From Pseudacidovorax sp. NFM-22 (lineage in GTDB: Bacteria > Pseudomonadota > Gammaproteobacteria > Burkholderiales > Burkholderiaceae_C), in NCBI RefSeq assembly GCF_021401245.1, contig NZ_JACBFY010000002.1, forward strand, positions 310,001-374,000: 64,000 bases of DNA, written 5' to 3'. The translations under genes were made by a program, and so were the position numbers. The notes under the pieces were generated by a model. That model was not told where the DNA came from. It ran no database searches and saw nothing but the letters and a program-made list of their open reading frames with translations. This document shows positions 47,587 to 57,051 of the stretch, in pieces (within the stretch, counting starts at the first letter, position 1; each line of letters opens with the position of its first letter).

Positions 47587-47916
47587 TCAGGTGCCCCAGA
47601 CGATGTCCTTGCCCTCGCCGTGCGACTCCTTGAGCATGTGCAGCAGCGGGGTGACCCGCTGGTGCAGCGACACATGCTCCTGCTCGGCGTGTGCCTCATG
47701 GTCCTCGACGGCATGGGCGTCGTGATTGCCATGACTGGCCATCTTCGCCTCACTGGCGACCGCAGCCTCCAGCGCCGAGATCGCGGCGGGCATCTGGTCC
47801 ACGGTGATGACACCGGGTGCGCCCGGCGTCTTGCCGATGATCTCCAGAAGATGGCGGGCGCTCGGTTCGAGCATCACCACGTCGGCCGAAGCCTGGGATT
47901 TGAAGCGGTACAGCAT
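47587..47916 (-). CDS. DUF1840 domain-containing protein
   Basis: 109 residues. The start MLYRFKSQASADVVMLEPSA with LLEIIGKTPGAPGVIT is the DUF1840 hallmark, a small cytoplasmic family largely confined to proteobacteria and of unknown function. The C-terminal half is His/Glu/Ala-rich (HGNHDAHAVEDHEAHAEQEH), then LHQRVTPLLHMLKESHGEGK. Several His residues could bind metal, which is speculative. It is followed by the terminator at 47525. Confidence 0.9.
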   Translation of the reverse strand: MLYRFKSQASADVVMLEPSARHLLEIIGKTPGAPGVITVDQMPAAISALEAAVASEAKMASHGNHDAHAVEDHEAHAEQEHVSLHQRVTPLLHMLKESHGEGKDIVWGT

Positions 47917-47997
47917 GCGGGTACTCCTTTTCGCACTTGTTTGTTGTTGTGACCTGCGCCAGTGGCCGCGGTTCCCGGACTCCGGGCGGCACGCGGC

Positions 47998-49266
47998 CTA
48001 CCGCGGCGCGTACATGTAATCGCGCGAGAAAGGGTATAGCGACTGGGCCCCGCGCATGGCGTGGGACGAAATCTTGCCATCGGGTCGGGCCGAAAGCATC
48101 TGGTGCAGGGCGATCCAACCTTGCTCGAAGCTCATCGCGCAGCCGGCCAGGTAGAGGCGATAGGCGCGCAGGATGCGCGCGCCCCGCTCGGCGCCGGCGG
48201 TGGTTTCGAGCACCTCTCGCGCCTTGTCGAGCTGGGCTTCGAGGGCGTCGGACCAAGCCCAGAGCGTGCGGGCGTAATGTGGCCGCAGATTCTCGGTGTC
48301 GACCATCTCCAGGCCCGCATGCGCGGTCTCGCGCAGCACCGTCGTCACGTGCAGCAACTCCCCGCCGGGAAAGATGTACTTCTCGATGAAGTCACCCATG
48401 CCTGCGCCCAACTGGCGGTAGTCGAGCTGGCCCGAGGTGATGCCGTGCTGCAGCGTCAGGCCCCCGGGCGCGAGCAGCTTGTGCACATCCTGGAAGTAGG
48501 TGCCCATGTTGGCGCTGCCCACATGCTCGAACATGCCCACCGATGAGATCTTGTCGAAGGGCTGCTCGGCCGCGAGCTCGCGATAGTCCATGAGGCGGAC
48601 GCGCACGCGGTTCTCCAGGCCCCGCTGCGCGATCAGCTTCTCCACATGCGCGTGCTGGTTCTTCGACAGGGTGATGCCGGTGGCATCCACGCCGTAGTGC
48701 TCCGCCGCCCACAGCAGCAGCCCGCCCCAGCCCGAGCCGATGTCGAGGTAGCGCTCGCCCGGCTTCAGGCGCAGCTTGCGGCAGATGTGGTCGAGCTTGG
48801 CCTCCTGCGCCTGGGCCAGCGTCATCGCCTCGTCGCGGTAGTACGCGCACGAATACACGCGGCGCGGATCGAGCCAGAGGGCGTAGAAGTCGTCGGAAAC
48901 GTCGTAGTGAAACTGGATCTGCTCGGCGTCGCGCCGCAGCGTGTGCGAGCCACGGGACTTGGCGTTGCGCAGCAGGCGGGTCCACCAGCCGGTGTCGCTT
49001 TCCACCGGGTTGTCGGGCATGAGCGCGGCGGCAGCAGCCATCAGATCGCGCATGGAGCCTTCGATCTCCACGCGGCCTTCGACATAGTCCTCGCCCACAC
49101 TGCCGATCTGCCGCGCAGCGAGCTTGGCCAATCCGGTCCAACTCGAGAAACCCAGCCGGACCTTGGCGCCAGGGGTGTCGATGCGATGCCCGTCCGGCAA
49201 GCGCAGCGATACAGGAATCGGGAGAGAAACGAGTTGAGACTCGATCTTCTGAACCAGGCTCTGCAT
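47998..49266 (-). CDS. cfa: Cyclopropane-fatty-acyl-phospholipid synthase family methyltransferase
   Basis: 422 residues. The N-terminal domain (about 1-120) resembles the lipid-binding part (VKIRLGFSSW-like, LMAAAAALMPDNP). The SAM-binding methyltransferase core has SCAYYRDEAMTLAQAQEAKL (about 137), the SAM loop GERYLDIGSGWGGLLLWAAE (about 168), GITLSKNQHAHVEKLI, ISSVGMFEHVGSANMGTYF (about 242) and YIFPGGELLHV (about 290). CFA synthases methylenate double bonds in membrane phospholipid acyl chains. It is separated from the tRNA gene upstream by a terminator. Related SAM enzymes that methylate fatty acids differently cannot be excluded. Confidence 0.9.
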   Translation of the reverse strand: MQSLVQKIESQLVSLPIPVSLRLPDGHRIDTPGAKVRLGFSSWTGLAKLAARQIGSVGEDYVEGRVEIEGSMRDLMAAAAALMPDNPVESDTGWWTRLLRNAKSRGSHTLRRDAEQIQFHYDVSDDFYALWLDPRRVYSCAYYRDEAMTLAQAQEAKLDHICRKLRLKPGERYLDIGSGWGGLLLWAAEHYGVDATGITLSKNQHAHVEKLIAQRGLENRVRVRLMDYRELAAEQPFDKISSVGMFEHVGSANMGTYFQDVHKLLAPGGLTLQHGITSGQLDYRQLGAGMGDFIEKYIFPGGELLHVTTVLRETAHAGLEMVDTENLRPHYARTLWAWSDALEAQLDKAREVLETTAGAERGARILRAYRLYLAGCAMSFEQGWIALHQMLSARPDGKISSHAMRGAQSLYPFSRDYMYAPR

Positions 49267-49346
49267 GACGAGCCATTGTGCAGAAAGTTTCCAGATTGTG
49301 CAGAAGCTCCTCGGCAGGCAGGCGCAGGCCGGGCGACCAAGAAAAA

Positions 49347-49370
49347 AAGGGCCCTCAAAAGAGGGCCCTT
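49347..49370 (-). terminator. Intrinsic terminator after tRNA-fMet
   Basis: A 10-bp stem (AAGGGCCCTC with GAGGGCCCTT) and an AAAA loop are followed on the minus strand by a run of seven T residues, starting 6 nt beyond the tRNA 3' end. Confidence 0.9.
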
Positions 49371-49375
49371 GAATT

Positions 49376-49452
<77 letters not shown>

Positions 49453-49463
49453 TCGAGGAATAG

Positions 49464-49469
49464 ATTATA
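49464..49469 (-). promoter_or_regulatory. Probable -10 box of tRNA-fMet at the rplQ stop
   Basis: A perfect TATAAT on the minus strand lies between the rplQ stop (49472) and the tRNA start (49452), with transcription expected about 5 nt before the tRNA. The -35 region would fall inside the last rplQ codons and is weak (TGCAGA/GTGCAG). Confidence 0.5.
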
Positions 49470-49471
49470 TG

Positions 49472-49870
49472 TCAGTCTTGCGCGGTCTGCACGTCTTTTT
49501 CGTCAGAAATTTCCGGACGATCAACGAGTTCGACCAGCGCCATGGGCGCGTTGTCGCCAACGCGGAAACCCATCTTCAGGATGCGCGTGTAGCCACCCGG
49601 GCGAGCCTGGTAGCGCGGGCCCAGTTCGTTGAAGAGCTTGACCACGTTGTCGCGGTTGCGCAGGCGGTCGAAGGCCAGGCGCTTGTTGGCGACGGTGGGA
49701 TTCTTGGCCAGCGTGATCAGCGGCTCCACGACGCGGCGCAATTCCTTCGCCTTGGGCACGGTGGTCTTGATGGCTTCGTGCTCGATCAGCGAGTTGGACA
49801 TGTTGCGCAACATCGCGAGGCGGTGCGAGCTGGTGCGGTTGAGTTTGCGAAGACCGAGGCCGTGACGCAT
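49472..49870 (-). CDS. rplQ: 50S ribosomal protein L17
   Basis: 132 residues. The start [20 protein letters not shown] is the universal L17 signature; the conserved core continues with [17 protein letters not shown]17 sits near the exit tunnel of the large subunit. The Glu/Asp-rich C-terminus ([14 protein letters not shown]) is as in other betaproteobacteria. It is the last protein gene of the alpha operon, 79 bp after rpoA. Confidence 0.98.
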   Translation of the reverse strand: MRHGLGLRKLNRTSSHRLAMLRNMSNSLIEHEAIKTTVPKAKELRRVVEPLITLAKNPTVANKRLAFDRLRNRDNVVKLFNELGPRYQARPGGYTRILKMGFRVGDNAPMALVELVDRPEISDEKDVQTAQD

Positions 49871-49949
49871 GGTGATTTCCTTTTGACTTTAGTTGATCGG
49901 GGCAGCCGGATCAGGTACTGCCCCGTGGAGCGAGAAGCCCGAGGGCCTC

Positions 49950-50942
49950 TCAGCGCTTGTCGAGGCCGGCCGGCGGCCAACTCTCGAGCTTCATGCCAAG
50001 GGTCAGGCCGCGCGAAGCGAGGACTTCCTTGATTTCGTTGAGCGACTTGCGACCCAGGTTCGGGGTCTTGAGCAGCTCGTTCTCCGTCCGCTGGATCAGG
50101 TCGCCGATGTAGTAGATGTTCTCGGCCTTCAGGCAGTTGGCCGAGCGCACGGTCAGTTCCAGCTCATCGACAGGGCGCAGCAGGATCGGGTCGAACTGCT
50201 GGGCGCTGCGTTGGGCAGGCTGCTCGAACATGCCGGTCAGCTCGCCGCCTTCCAGCTGCGCGAACACGGCCAGTTGCTCGACCAGGATCTTTGCCGAGGC
50301 GCGCACGGCGTCTTCGGCGGTAATCGCACCGTTGGTCTCGATCTCGACCAGCAGCTTGTCCAGGTCGGTACGCTGCTCGACGCGGGCGCTCTCGACGGTG
50401 TAGCTCACGCGCTTGACGGGCGAGAACGAAGCGTCGAGGACGATGCGGCCGATCGACTTGGTCGGCTCGTCCGCGTAGCGGCGCATCGTGCCGGGCACAT
50501 AGCCGCGGCCCTTCTCGACCTTGATCTGCATGTCCAGCTTGCCGCCTTGCGACAGGTGGGCGATGACATGCTCGGGGTTGATGATCTCGACGTCGTGCGG
50601 CGTCTGGATGTCGGCGGCCGTGACCGGGCCTTCGCCTTCCTTGCGCAGGCTCAGCGTGACCTCGTCGCGGTTGTGCAGCTTGAACACCACGCCCTTGAGG
50701 TTGAGCAGGATGTTCACGACGTCTTCCTGGACGCCGTCGATCGACGAGTACTCGTGCAGCACGCCGGCGATCGTCACTTCCGTGGCTGCATACCCCACCA
50801 TCGACGACAGCAGAACGCGGCGCAGCGCGTTGCCGAGCGTGTGGCCATAGCCGCGCTCGAAAGGCTCGAGCGTGACCTTCGCCTTGTTGGCAGCCAGTTG
50901 CTCGACCTGGATGGTCTTGGGTTTCAGCAGGGTGGTTTGCAT
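49950..50942 (-). CDS. rpoA: RNA polymerase alpha subunit
   Basis: 330 residues, normal length. The N-terminal assembly domain shows [20 protein letters not shown] (about 28) and [16 protein letters not shown]. The C-terminal DNA-contact domain (about 245-315) has [40 protein letters not shown] and [18 protein letters not shown]. The subunit nucleates polymerase assembly and contacts UP elements and activators. Two perfect hairpins lie in the 140-bp gap upstream, after rpsD. Confidence 0.99.
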   Translation of the reverse strand: MQTTLLKPKTIQVEQLAANKAKVTLEPFERGYGHTLGNALRRVLLSSMVGYAATEVTIAGVLHEYSSIDGVQEDVVNILLNLKGVVFKLHNRDEVTLSLRKEGEGPVTAADIQTPHDVEIINPEHVIAHLSQGGKLDMQIKVEKGRGYVPGTMRRYADEPTKSIGRIVLDASFSPVKRVSYTVESARVEQRTDLDKLLVEIETNGAITAEDAVRASAKILVEQLAVFAQLEGGELTGMFEQPAQRSAQQFDPILLRPVDELELTVRSANCLKAENIYYIGDLIQRTENELLKTPNLGRKSLNEIKEVLASRGLTLGMKLESWPPAGLDKR

Positions 50943-51000
50943 GCGGACTTCCTCTCAATACCCCCGGCTCGTTACACCGGTAAGGCTGGTGAAGTGCCCG

Positions 51001-51018
51001 CCTCGAATGCCTTCGAGG
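51001..51018. repeat. Hairpin in the rpsD-rpoA gap (distal)
   Basis: CCTCGAA-TGCC-TTCGAGG, a perfect 7-bp stem with a 4-nt loop, 59 nt upstream of rpoA. No T tract follows; possibly an RNA stability or processing element. Confidence 0.5.
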
Positions 51019-51037
51019 GGGTACAAAAACATTCAAG

Positions 51038-51062
51038 GGTGGCGCTGCGGGGCAGCGCCACC
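51038..51062 (-). terminator. Terminator-like hairpin between rpsD and rpoA
   Basis: A 10-bp perfect stem (GGTGGCGCTG with CAGCGCCACC), 5-nt loop. On the minus strand a TTTTT run follows after about 9 nt. The offset of the T run makes partial termination or mRNA stabilisation more likely than full termination, since rpoA and rplQ must be transcribed. Confidence 0.45.
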
Positions 51063-51082
51063 GGTCGCCTCTGGGTCTCGCT

Positions 51083-51706
51083 TTAACGCGAGTAGAGTTC
51101 GACGATCAGCGATTCGTTGATGTCGGCGCCGAATTCGTCACGGTCCGGGGCCTTCTTGAAGGTGCCTTCGGCCTTGTCGATGCTCACTTCGACCCAGCCC
51201 GGAATGCCGACCTGCTGGGCCAGTTGCAGCGCCTCGATGATGCGGGCTTGCTTCTTGGACTTCTCGCGAACGGCCACGACGTCACCGGCCTTCACCAGGT
51301 AGGACGGGATGTTGACCGACTGGCCGTTCACCGTGATCGCCTTGTGCGACACCAGCTGGCGCGCTTCGGCACGGGTCGAACCGAAGCCCATGCGATAGAC
51401 GACGTTGTCCAGACGGCATTCGAGCAGCGACAGCAGGTTGGCGCCGGTATTGCCCTTGCGGCGATCGGCTTCGGCGAAGTAGCGGCGGAATTGCTTTTCC
51501 AGCACGCCGTACATGCGCTTGACCTTCTGCTTCTCGCGCAGTTGCAGACCGAAGTCGGAGGTGCGCTGACCCGAGGTACGGCCGTGCTGGCCGGGCTTGG
51601 AGTCGAACTTGGCCTTGTCCGCGATGGAGCGGCGGGCGCTCTTCAGGAACAGGTCGGTGCCTTCACGGCGGGAGAGTTTGGCCTTGGGGCCGAGGTAACG
51701 TGCCAC
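51083..51706 (-). CDS. rpsD: 30S ribosomal protein S4
   Basis: 207 residues. The start [20 protein letters not shown], the basic [20 protein letters not shown] and the S4 RNA-binding domain ([40 protein letters not shown]) are intact. S4 is a primary 16S rRNA binder and, in E. coli, the translational repressor of the alpha operon. The 143-bp gap upstream from rpsK and the 140-bp gap downstream are unusually long for this operon and contain hairpins. Confidence 0.99.
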   Translation of the reverse strand: MARYLGPKAKLSRREGTDLFLKSARRSIADKAKFDSKPGQHGRTSGQRTSDFGLQLREKQKVKRMYGVLEKQFRRYFAEADRRKGNTGANLLSLLECRLDNVVYRMGFGSTRAEARQLVSHKAITVNGQSVNIPSYLVKAGDVVAVREKSKKQARIIEALQLAQQVGIPGWVEVSIDKAEGTFKKAPDRDEFGADINESLIVELYSR

Positions 51707-51808
51707 GGTATTTTCCTTGTGGTTTCTGCCGCGGGCATTGCTGCCGCGGGAGCCATCAGTCGTTTCGGTCGATGGCGGTGGGCTTGTGAAAAGCGAGAAC
51801 GCAAAAAC

Positions 51809-51836
51809 GCGCAGACCGCCCGGAGGCGGACTGCGC
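51809..51836 (-). terminator. Terminator-like hairpin between rpsK and rpsD
   Basis: GCGCAG-A-CCGCC-loop-GGCGG-A-CTGCGC, an 11-bp stem with one A/A mismatch, is followed on the minus strand by GTTTTTG. It resembles an intrinsic terminator lying inside the alpha operon, so attenuation or a processing site is likely. Confidence 0.5.
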
Positions 51837-51849
51837 AGGCGGCCTCACC

Positions 51850-52254
51850 TCAGATGCGACGACGCTTCTGGGGGCGGCAGCCGTTGTGGGGTACCGGGGT
51901 CACGTCGGAGATCGACGTGATGCGGATGCCCAGCGCAGCCAGTGCGCGCACCGAGGATTCGCGACCCGGGCCAGGGCCCTTGATCTCGACGTCCAGGTTC
52001 TTGATGCCTTGCTCGACAGCGGCGCGGCCGGCCACTTCGGAAGCCACCTGGGCAGCGAAGGGCGTCGACTTGCGCGAACCCTTGAAGCCCTGGCCACCCG
52101 AGGAAGCCCAGGACAGTGCGTTGCCCTGGCGGTCGGTGATGGTGATGATCGTGTTGTTGAACGACGCATGCACGTGCGCAATGCCGTCCGCCACATTCTT
52201 GCGGACCTTCTTGCGCACACGCTGTGCGGCGTTGTTGGCAGGAGCTTTAGCCAT
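51850..52254 (-). CDS. rpsK: 30S ribosomal protein S11
   Basis: 134 residues, with the canonical [20 protein letters not shown] (about 31), [20 protein letters not shown] and the C-terminal [19 protein letters not shown]11 is part of the small-subunit platform. The N-terminus [18 protein letters not shown] is basic and Ala-rich as in relatives. It follows rpsM by 12 bp. Confidence 0.99.
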   Translation of the reverse strand: MAKAPANNAAQRVRKKVRKNVADGIAHVHASFNNTIITITDRQGNALSWASSGGQGFKGSRKSTPFAAQVASEVAGRAAVEQGIKNLDVEIKGPGPGRESSVRALAALGIRITSISDVTPVPHNGCRPQKRRRI

Positions 52255-52266
52255 GCTGTTCTCTCT

Positions 52267-52632
52267 TTACTTCTTCAGGGCCTGGGCAGCCTTGCGCGGA
52301 CCCTTGCGGGTACGGGCGTTGGTGCGCGTGCGCTGACCACGCATCGGCAGACCGCGACGATGGCGGAAGCCGCGGTAGCAGCCGATGTCCATCAGGCGCT
52401 TGATGTTCATCGTGGTTTCACGACGCAGGTCACCCTCGATCGTGAATTGGGCGATCTGGTCGCGGATCTTTTCGAGATCGGCGTCCGTCAGGTCCTTGAT
52501 CTTCTTGGCGTAGTCGATGCCGCAGGCTTCGCAGATCTTGCGAGCGCGGGTACGGCCGATGCCGAAGATTGCCGTCAGGCCGATCTCGGCGTGCTTGTGC
52601 GGCGGGATGTTGATGCCAGCAATACGTGCCAT
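52267..52632 (-). CDS. rpsM: 30S ribosomal protein S13
   Basis: 121 residues, starting [20 protein letters not shown], with [16 protein letters not shown] and the C-terminal [21 protein letters not shown]13 sits in the small-subunit head and contacts tRNA and L5. In E. coli the leader of this gene is the S4 repressor site. It is 23 bp after rpmJ. Confidence 0.99.
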   Translation of the reverse strand: MARIAGINIPPHKHAEIGLTAIFGIGRTRARKICEACGIDYAKKIKDLTDADLEKIRDQIAQFTIEGDLRRETTMNIKRLMDIGCYRGFRHRRGLPMRGQRTRTNARTRKGPRKAAQALKK

Positions 52633-52655
52633 GTGCGTCCTCTAGAACTCTCGAA

Positions 52656-52769
52656 TCAACCCTGGCGCTGCTTGTGGCGCGGGTCGGTGCAGATCACGCG
52701 CACCACACCCTTGCGGCGGATGACCTTGCAATTGCGGCAGATGGGCTTGACCGATGCCGAAACTCTCAT
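52656..52769 (-). CDS. rpmJ: 50S ribosomal protein L36
   Basis: 37 residues, [20 protein letters not shown] onward. The zinc ribbon CxxC...C...H (CRNC, then CTDPRH) is complete, i.e. the C+ paralogue. It lies between secY and rpsM, as in E. coli. The 98-bp gap up to secY has no room for infA. Confidence 0.98.
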   Translation of the reverse strand: MRVSASVKPICRNCKVIRRKGVVRVICTDPRHKQRQG

Positions 52770-52867
52770 TTCATTTCTCCTAACTCTTACTGTGGCGACC
52801 CTAGGACGCCCGAAACACGATGTGCGTGCCCGGCTCGTCGCGGCAGGGCGTTCACTCGACCTTGCGT

Positions 52868-54187
52868 TCAACCACCCAACGTCGTCTTGAAGTTGGCCTT
52901 CTTGAGCAGCGATTCGTACTGCTGCGACATCAGGTAGTTCTGCACCTGGGCCATGAAGTCCATCGTCACGACCACGAGGATCAGCAACGAGGTGCCGCCG
53001 AAATAGAACGGCACGTTGTACTTCAGGATCAGGAACTCCGGCAGCAGGCAGACAAAGGTGATGTACACCGCGCCAGCCAGCGTCAGACGCAGCAGGATCT
53101 TGTCGATGTAGCGGGCGGTCTGGTCACCAGGACGGATCCCGGGGATGAACGCACCGCTCTTCTTCAGGTTGTCGGCGGTCTCGCGGCTGTTGAACACGAG
53201 CGCCGTGTAGAAGAAGCAGAAGAACACGATCGCTGCTGCGTACAGCAGCGTGTAGATCGGCTGTCCCGGGGCCAGCGCCGAAGCGATGTCCTTGAGCCAG
53301 CGCATGCTGTCGCCAGTGCTGAACCAGCCCACCACCGTCGCAGGCAGCAGGATGATGGACGAGGCGAAGATCGGGGGGATCACGCCAGCCATGTTCAGCT
53401 TCAGCGGCAGGTGCGAAGCCTGTCCACCGTAGACCTTGTTGCCCACCTGACGGCGCGCATAGTTCACCAGGATCTTGCGCTGTCCGCGTTCGACGAACAC
53501 CACGAAGTAGGTGACCAGCACGACCAACGCCACGATGAACAGGGCCACGATCACGCTCATGGCACCGGTACGCACCAGCTCCAGCAACCCGCCGATCGCA
53601 TTGGGCAGGCCCGCGGCGATACCGGCGAAGATGATGATCGAGATGCCGTTGCCCAGGCCCCGCTCCGTGATCTGCTCACCCAGCCACATGAGGAACATGG
53701 AACCGGCCGTCAGGCTCACCATCGCGGTGAACCGGAAGCCGAAACCAGGTGCCACCACCAGGCCGGGAGAGGCCTCGAGCGCGACGGCGATGCTGAAGGA
53801 CTGGAACAGAGCCAGACCCAGCGCGCCATAGCGGGTGTACTGCGTGATCTTGCGGCGGCCGGCTTCGCCTTCCTTCTTCAATTGCTCGAAGGAGGGAAGA
53901 ACATAGGTCATCAGCTGCATGATGATCGATGCCGAGATGTACGGCATGATCCCCAGCGCGAAGACCGTGAAGCGCGACAGCGCACCACCCGAGAACATGT
54001 TGAACAGGCTCAGGATGCCGCCCTGCTGGCCCTGGAACAGCTGAGCCAGCTGATCCGGGTTGATGCCGGGGACCGGAATGTGCGCGCCGATGCGGTACAC
54101 CACGAGGGCGAGCAGCAGAAAGACCAGCCGGCGACGCAGGTCGCCGAACTTGCCGGTCTTCGCGAGCGTTGCCGCGTTGGTTGCCAC
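52868..54187 (-). CDS. secY: Preprotein translocase subunit SecY
   Basis: 439 residues with ten membrane segments. Landmarks are [20 protein letters not shown] at the N-terminus, [20 protein letters not shown] (plug and TM2 region, about 65), the cytoplasmic loop [19 protein letters not shown] (about 220) and the C-terminal [19 protein letters not shown]. SecY forms the protein-conducting channel with SecE and SecG. It sits at its usual place, at the end of the spc operon after rplO. Confidence 0.99.
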   Translation of the reverse strand: MATNAATLAKTGKFGDLRRRLVFLLLALVVYRIGAHIPVPGINPDQLAQLFQGQQGGILSLFNMFSGGALSRFTVFALGIMPYISASIIMQLMTYVLPSFEQLKKEGEAGRRKITQYTRYGALGLALFQSFSIAVALEASPGLVVAPGFGFRFTAMVSLTAGSMFLMWLGEQITERGLGNGISIIIFAGIAAGLPNAIGGLLELVRTGAMSVIVALFIVALVVLVTYFVVFVERGQRKILVNYARRQVGNKVYGGQASHLPLKLNMAGVIPPIFASSIILLPATVVGWFSTGDSMRWLKDIASALAPGQPIYTLLYAAAIVFFCFFYTALVFNSRETADNLKKSGAFIPGIRPGDQTARYIDKILLRLTLAGAVYITFVCLLPEFLILKYNVPFYFGGTSLLILVVVTMDFMAQVQNYLMSQQYESLLKKANFKTTLGG

Positions 54188-54213
54188 TGTGCTGCCTTGC
54201 TTTCGCGTCTGGA

Positions 54214-54645
54214 TCAGGCGACGGAGCCGCCGGCAGCCTCGATGGCGGCCTTGGCACCTGCGGTCGCACCGACACCCGTCAGCTTGACGGCCTTCGTCAG
54301 TTCACCAGCCTTGATGACCTTCACCACCTTGGCGAGCTGACCCACGAGGCCGGCTTGCTTCAGTGCCAGGACATCGACTTCGGCCAGGCCCAGCTGCTCC
54401 AGCGCGGCGAGGGTGACCTCGGCGTTGAACTTCAGCGAAGCCGACTTGAAGCCGCGCTTGGGCAGGCGGCGCTGCAGCGGCATCTGACCGCCTTCGAAAC
54501 CAACCTTGTGGAAGCCACCGGCACGCGACTTCTGGCCCTTGTGGCCACGACCTGCAGTCTTGCCCAGGCCAGAGCCGATGCCACGGCCGACACGGCGCTT
54601 GGCGTGCTTCGCGCCCGCTGCGGGCTTGATGCTGTTGAGTTCCAT
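54214..54645 (-). CDS. rplO: 50S ribosomal protein L15
   Basis: 143 residues. The basic Gly-rich start ([49 protein letters not shown]) is typical of L15. It begins directly after rpmD (1 bp gap) and precedes secY by 26 bp. Confidence 0.99.
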   Translation of the reverse strand: MELNSIKPAAGAKHAKRRVGRGIGSGLGKTAGRGHKGQKSRAGGFHKVGFEGGQMPLQRRLPKRGFKSASLKFNAEVTLAALEQLGLAEVDVLALKQAGLVGQLAKVVKVIKAGELTKAVKLTGVGATAGAKAAIEAAGGSVA

Positions 54646-54646
54646 G

Positions 54647-54832
54647 TCAGAGCACCTTCACCAGGTAGGCGATCTTGTTGATCATGCCGCGCACGGCGGG
54701 CGTGTCCTGCAGCTCGCTCACGCTGTTGAGCTTGCGCAAGCCCAGGCCGCGCACGGTGGCGCGGTGCGACTGCTTCGTGCCGATGGGGCTGCGAACCAGC
54801 TGGACCTTCACGGTCTGTTGTTGCGTCGTCAT
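54647..54832 (-). CDS. rpmD: 50S ribosomal protein L30
   Basis: 61 residues: [40 protein letters not shown] and [12 protein letters not shown] cover the whole family domain. It lies between rpsE (14 bp) and rplO (1 bp). Confidence 0.98.
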   Translation of the reverse strand: MTTQQQTVKVQLVRSPIGTKQSHRATVRGLGLRKLNSVSELQDTPAVRGMINKIAYLVKVL

Positions 54833-54846
54833 TGCGTCTCTCCTGC

Positions 54847-55365
54847 TCAGGCGAAGATCTCTTCGACCGTCAGTCCGCGCTTTGCAGCGACTTCCGAGGC
54901 GGTGGTCGAGTTCTTCAGCGCGTCGAGCGTGGCGCGAACCATGTTGTAGGGGTTCGACGAGCCATGGCTCTTGGCCACGACGTCGGTGATGCCCATGACT
55001 TCGAACACGGCACGCATCGGGCCGCCGGCGATGATGCCGGTACCCTTGGGAGCCGGGGACATCATCACGGTGGAGGCGCCATGGTGGCCGGTCACTTCAT
55101 GGTGCAGGGTGCCGTTCTTGATCGACACCTTCATGAGGTTGCGGCGGGCTTCTTCCATCGCCTTCTGCACGGCGGCGGGCACTTCCTTCGACTTGCCCTT
55201 GCCCATGCCGACGCGACCATCGCCGTCACCCACCACGGTGAGTGCCGCGAAACCCAGGATACGACCACCCTTCACCACCTTGGTGACGCGGTTGATCGCG
55301 ATCATCTTCTCGCGCAGACCGTCCTCGGGACCTTCGTTCTGCGTTCTTGCCTGAATCTTTGCCAT
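54847..55365 (-). CDS. rpsE: 30S ribosomal protein S5
   Basis: 172 residues. The double-stranded RNA-binding-like domain is clear ([40 protein letters not shown]), followed by [20 protein letters not shown] and [21 protein letters not shown]5 contributes to decoding accuracy. It starts 26 bp after rplR. Confidence 0.99.
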   Translation of the reverse strand: MAKIQARTQNEGPEDGLREKMIAINRVTKVVKGGRILGFAALTVVGDGDGRVGMGKGKSKEVPAAVQKAMEEARRNLMKVSIKNGTLHHEVTGHHGASTVMMSPAPKGTGIIAGGPMRAVFEVMGITDVVAKSHGSSNPYNMVRATLDALKNSTTASEVAAKRGLTVEEIFA

Positions 55366-55391
55366 CTTGAATTCCTGTTCTGCGCGGGCGC

Positions 55392-55757
55392 TTAGAACTG
55401 CAGGCCGGCCTCGCGGGCGGCTTCGGCGAGAGCCTTGACACGGCCGTGGTAGGCGAAGCCTGCACGGTCGAAGGCCACCTTCTCGACGCCGGCGGCCTTG
55501 GCCTTCTCGGCGATGCGCTTGCCGATGATGGTGGCGGCGGCGGCATTGCCACCCTTGCCAGCACCACCCAGCGAGGCGCGCACTTCGGCTTCGGCCGTGG
55601 AGGCCGTGGCCAGCACCTTGGCGCCGTCGCCAGAGATGACGGTGGCGTAGATGTGCAGGTTGGTGCGGTTCACCATCAGACGCGCGACGCCTTGCGTGGC
55701 AATGCGGATGCGGGTCTGGCGGGCGCGGCGCAGGCGCTGTTCCTTTTTGGTCAACAT
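55392..55757 (-). CDS. rplR: 50S ribosomal protein L18
   Basis: 121 residues from [20 protein letters not shown]; an ATG one codon upstream (55760) is possible. Family elements are [40 protein letters not shown] and [21 protein letters not shown]18 binds 5S rRNA with L5 and L25. It starts about 11 bp after rplF. Confidence 0.98.
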   Translation of the reverse strand: MLTKKEQRLRRARQTRIRIATQGVARLMVNRTNLHIYATVISGDGAKVLATASTAEAEVRASLGGAGKGGNAAAATIIGKRIAEKAKAAGVEKVAFDRAGFAYHGRVKALAEAAREAGLQF

Positions 55758-55768
55758 CATGCGGCCTC

Positions 55769-56302
55769 TTACTTCTTCTTCGTTTCCTTGATCACGATCT
55801 TCTCGTCCGCATAGCGGATGCCCTTGCCCTTGTAGGGCTCGGGAGAGCGGACCGCGCGGATCTCGGCAGCCACTTGGCCGACGCGTTGGCGATCGGCACC
55901 CTTGATCACGATTTCCGTGGGGGTCGGGGTGGCGACGGTGATGCCGGCAGGCATCTCGATGTTGACCGGGTGCGAGTAGCCCACGGCCAGGTTGAGCTTG
56001 GTGCCTTGGGCAGCGGCCTTGTAGCCCACGCCCACGAGCGTCAGCTTCTTCTCGAAGCCCTTGCTCACACCCAGCACCATGTTGTTGACCAGCTGGCGCA
56101 CCGTGCCGCTCATCGCGTTCGATTCACGCGACTCGTCGGCGGGCACGAAAGTCAGCTTGCCATCATTGGCCGACACCTTCACCAGCGCGTTGGCCGGGAT
56201 GGACAGTTGGCCGCCAGCGCCCTTGACGCTGATCTGGTCGCCCTTGATCTGCACGTCCACGCCTGCGGGGACGGTGATCGGCATTTTTCCGACTCGGGAC
56301 AT
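55769..56302 (-). CDS. rplF: 50S ribosomal protein L6
   Basis: 177 residues. The start [20 protein letters not shown] and the C-terminal L6 signature [20 protein letters not shown] are intact, with two tandem L6 folds between ([20 protein letters not shown]). It is 17 bp after rpsH. Confidence 0.99.
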   Translation of the reverse strand: MSRVGKMPITVPAGVDVQIKGDQISVKGAGGQLSIPANALVKVSANDGKLTFVPADESRESNAMSGTVRQLVNNMVLGVSKGFEKKLTLVGVGYKAAAQGTKLNLAVGYSHPVNIEMPAGITVATPTPTEIVIKGADRQRVGQVAAEIRAVRSPEPYKGKGIRYADEKIVIKETKKK

Positions 56303-56319
56303 TGTTCAGTTCCTCCGTC

Positions 56320-56715
56320 TTAGGCCACGTAGCACAGCACTTCGCCGCCGACGCCGTTTGCACGGGCCTTGCGGTCGGTCATCACGCCTTGCGGGGTGGT
56401 GACGATGGCCACGCCCAGACCGTTCTGGACCTTGGGGATCGCGCCGGCACCCTTGTAGACACGCAGGCCGGGGCGGCTCACGCGCTCGATGCGCTCGATC
56501 ACCGGGCGGCCGGCGTAGTACTTCAGCGAAATCTCGAGGTTCGTCTTGCCGTCTTCCGTCTTGACCTGGAAGCCGTCGATGTAGCCCTCGTCCTTCAGCA
56601 CCTGTGCGATCGCGATCTTCACCTTGGAAGACGGGACCGACACGGTGGGCTTCGCGACCATCTGCGCATTGCGGATGCGCGTCAGCAGGTCGGCGATGGG
56701 ATCACTCATGCTCAT
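56320..56715 (-). CDS. rpsH: 30S ribosomal protein S8
   Basis: 131 residues from [25 protein letters not shown], two codons later, is an alternative start. The RNA-binding C-terminal half is complete ([40 protein letters not shown]). In E. coli S8 represses the spc operon at the rplE leader; no obvious mimic was identified here. Confidence 0.98.
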   Translation of the reverse strand: MSMSDPIADLLTRIRNAQMVAKPTVSVPSSKVKIAIAQVLKDEGYIDGFQVKTEDGKTNLEISLKYYAGRPVIERIERVSRPGLRVYKGAGAIPKVQNGLGVAIVTTPQGVMTDRKARANGVGGEVLCYVA

Positions 56716-56735
56716 GTTTCTTGCTCCTGCCTGGC

Positions 56736-57041
56736 TTACCAGCTGGCCTTGGTGACGCCGGGGATCTCGCCGTCGAAGGCGAGTTCGCGGACCTTGGCAC
56801 GGGCCAGACCGAACTGGCGGAAGGTGCCACGGGGGCGGCCAGTGATTTCGCAACGGTTGCGCTGGCGGGTGGGGTTCGCGTTGCGCGGCAGCTTCTGCAG
56901 CGCCAGGCGGGCGGCGGCACGCTCTTCGTCGCTCTTCTTGGCGTCGTTGGCGGTCGCCTTCAGTTCGTCGTACTTCTTGGCGTACTTGGCGGCCAGCTTG
57001 TCGCGCTTCAGTTCGCGCTGGATCAAAGCAACTTTTGCCAC
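56736..57041 (-). CDS. rpsN: 30S ribosomal protein S14
   Basis: 101 residues, the long zinc-free (C-) form: [20 protein letters not shown] at the start, [20 protein letters not shown] and [20 protein letters not shown] at the end. The CxxC pairs of zinc forms are absent, as in E. coli. It lies between rplE and rpsH. Confidence 0.98.
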   Translation of the reverse strand: MAKVALIQRELKRDKLAAKYAKKYDELKATANDAKKSDEERAAARLALQKLPRNANPTRQRNRCEITGRPRGTFRQFGLARAKVRELAFDGEIPGVTKASW

Positions 57042-57051
57042 AGGGTCACCT

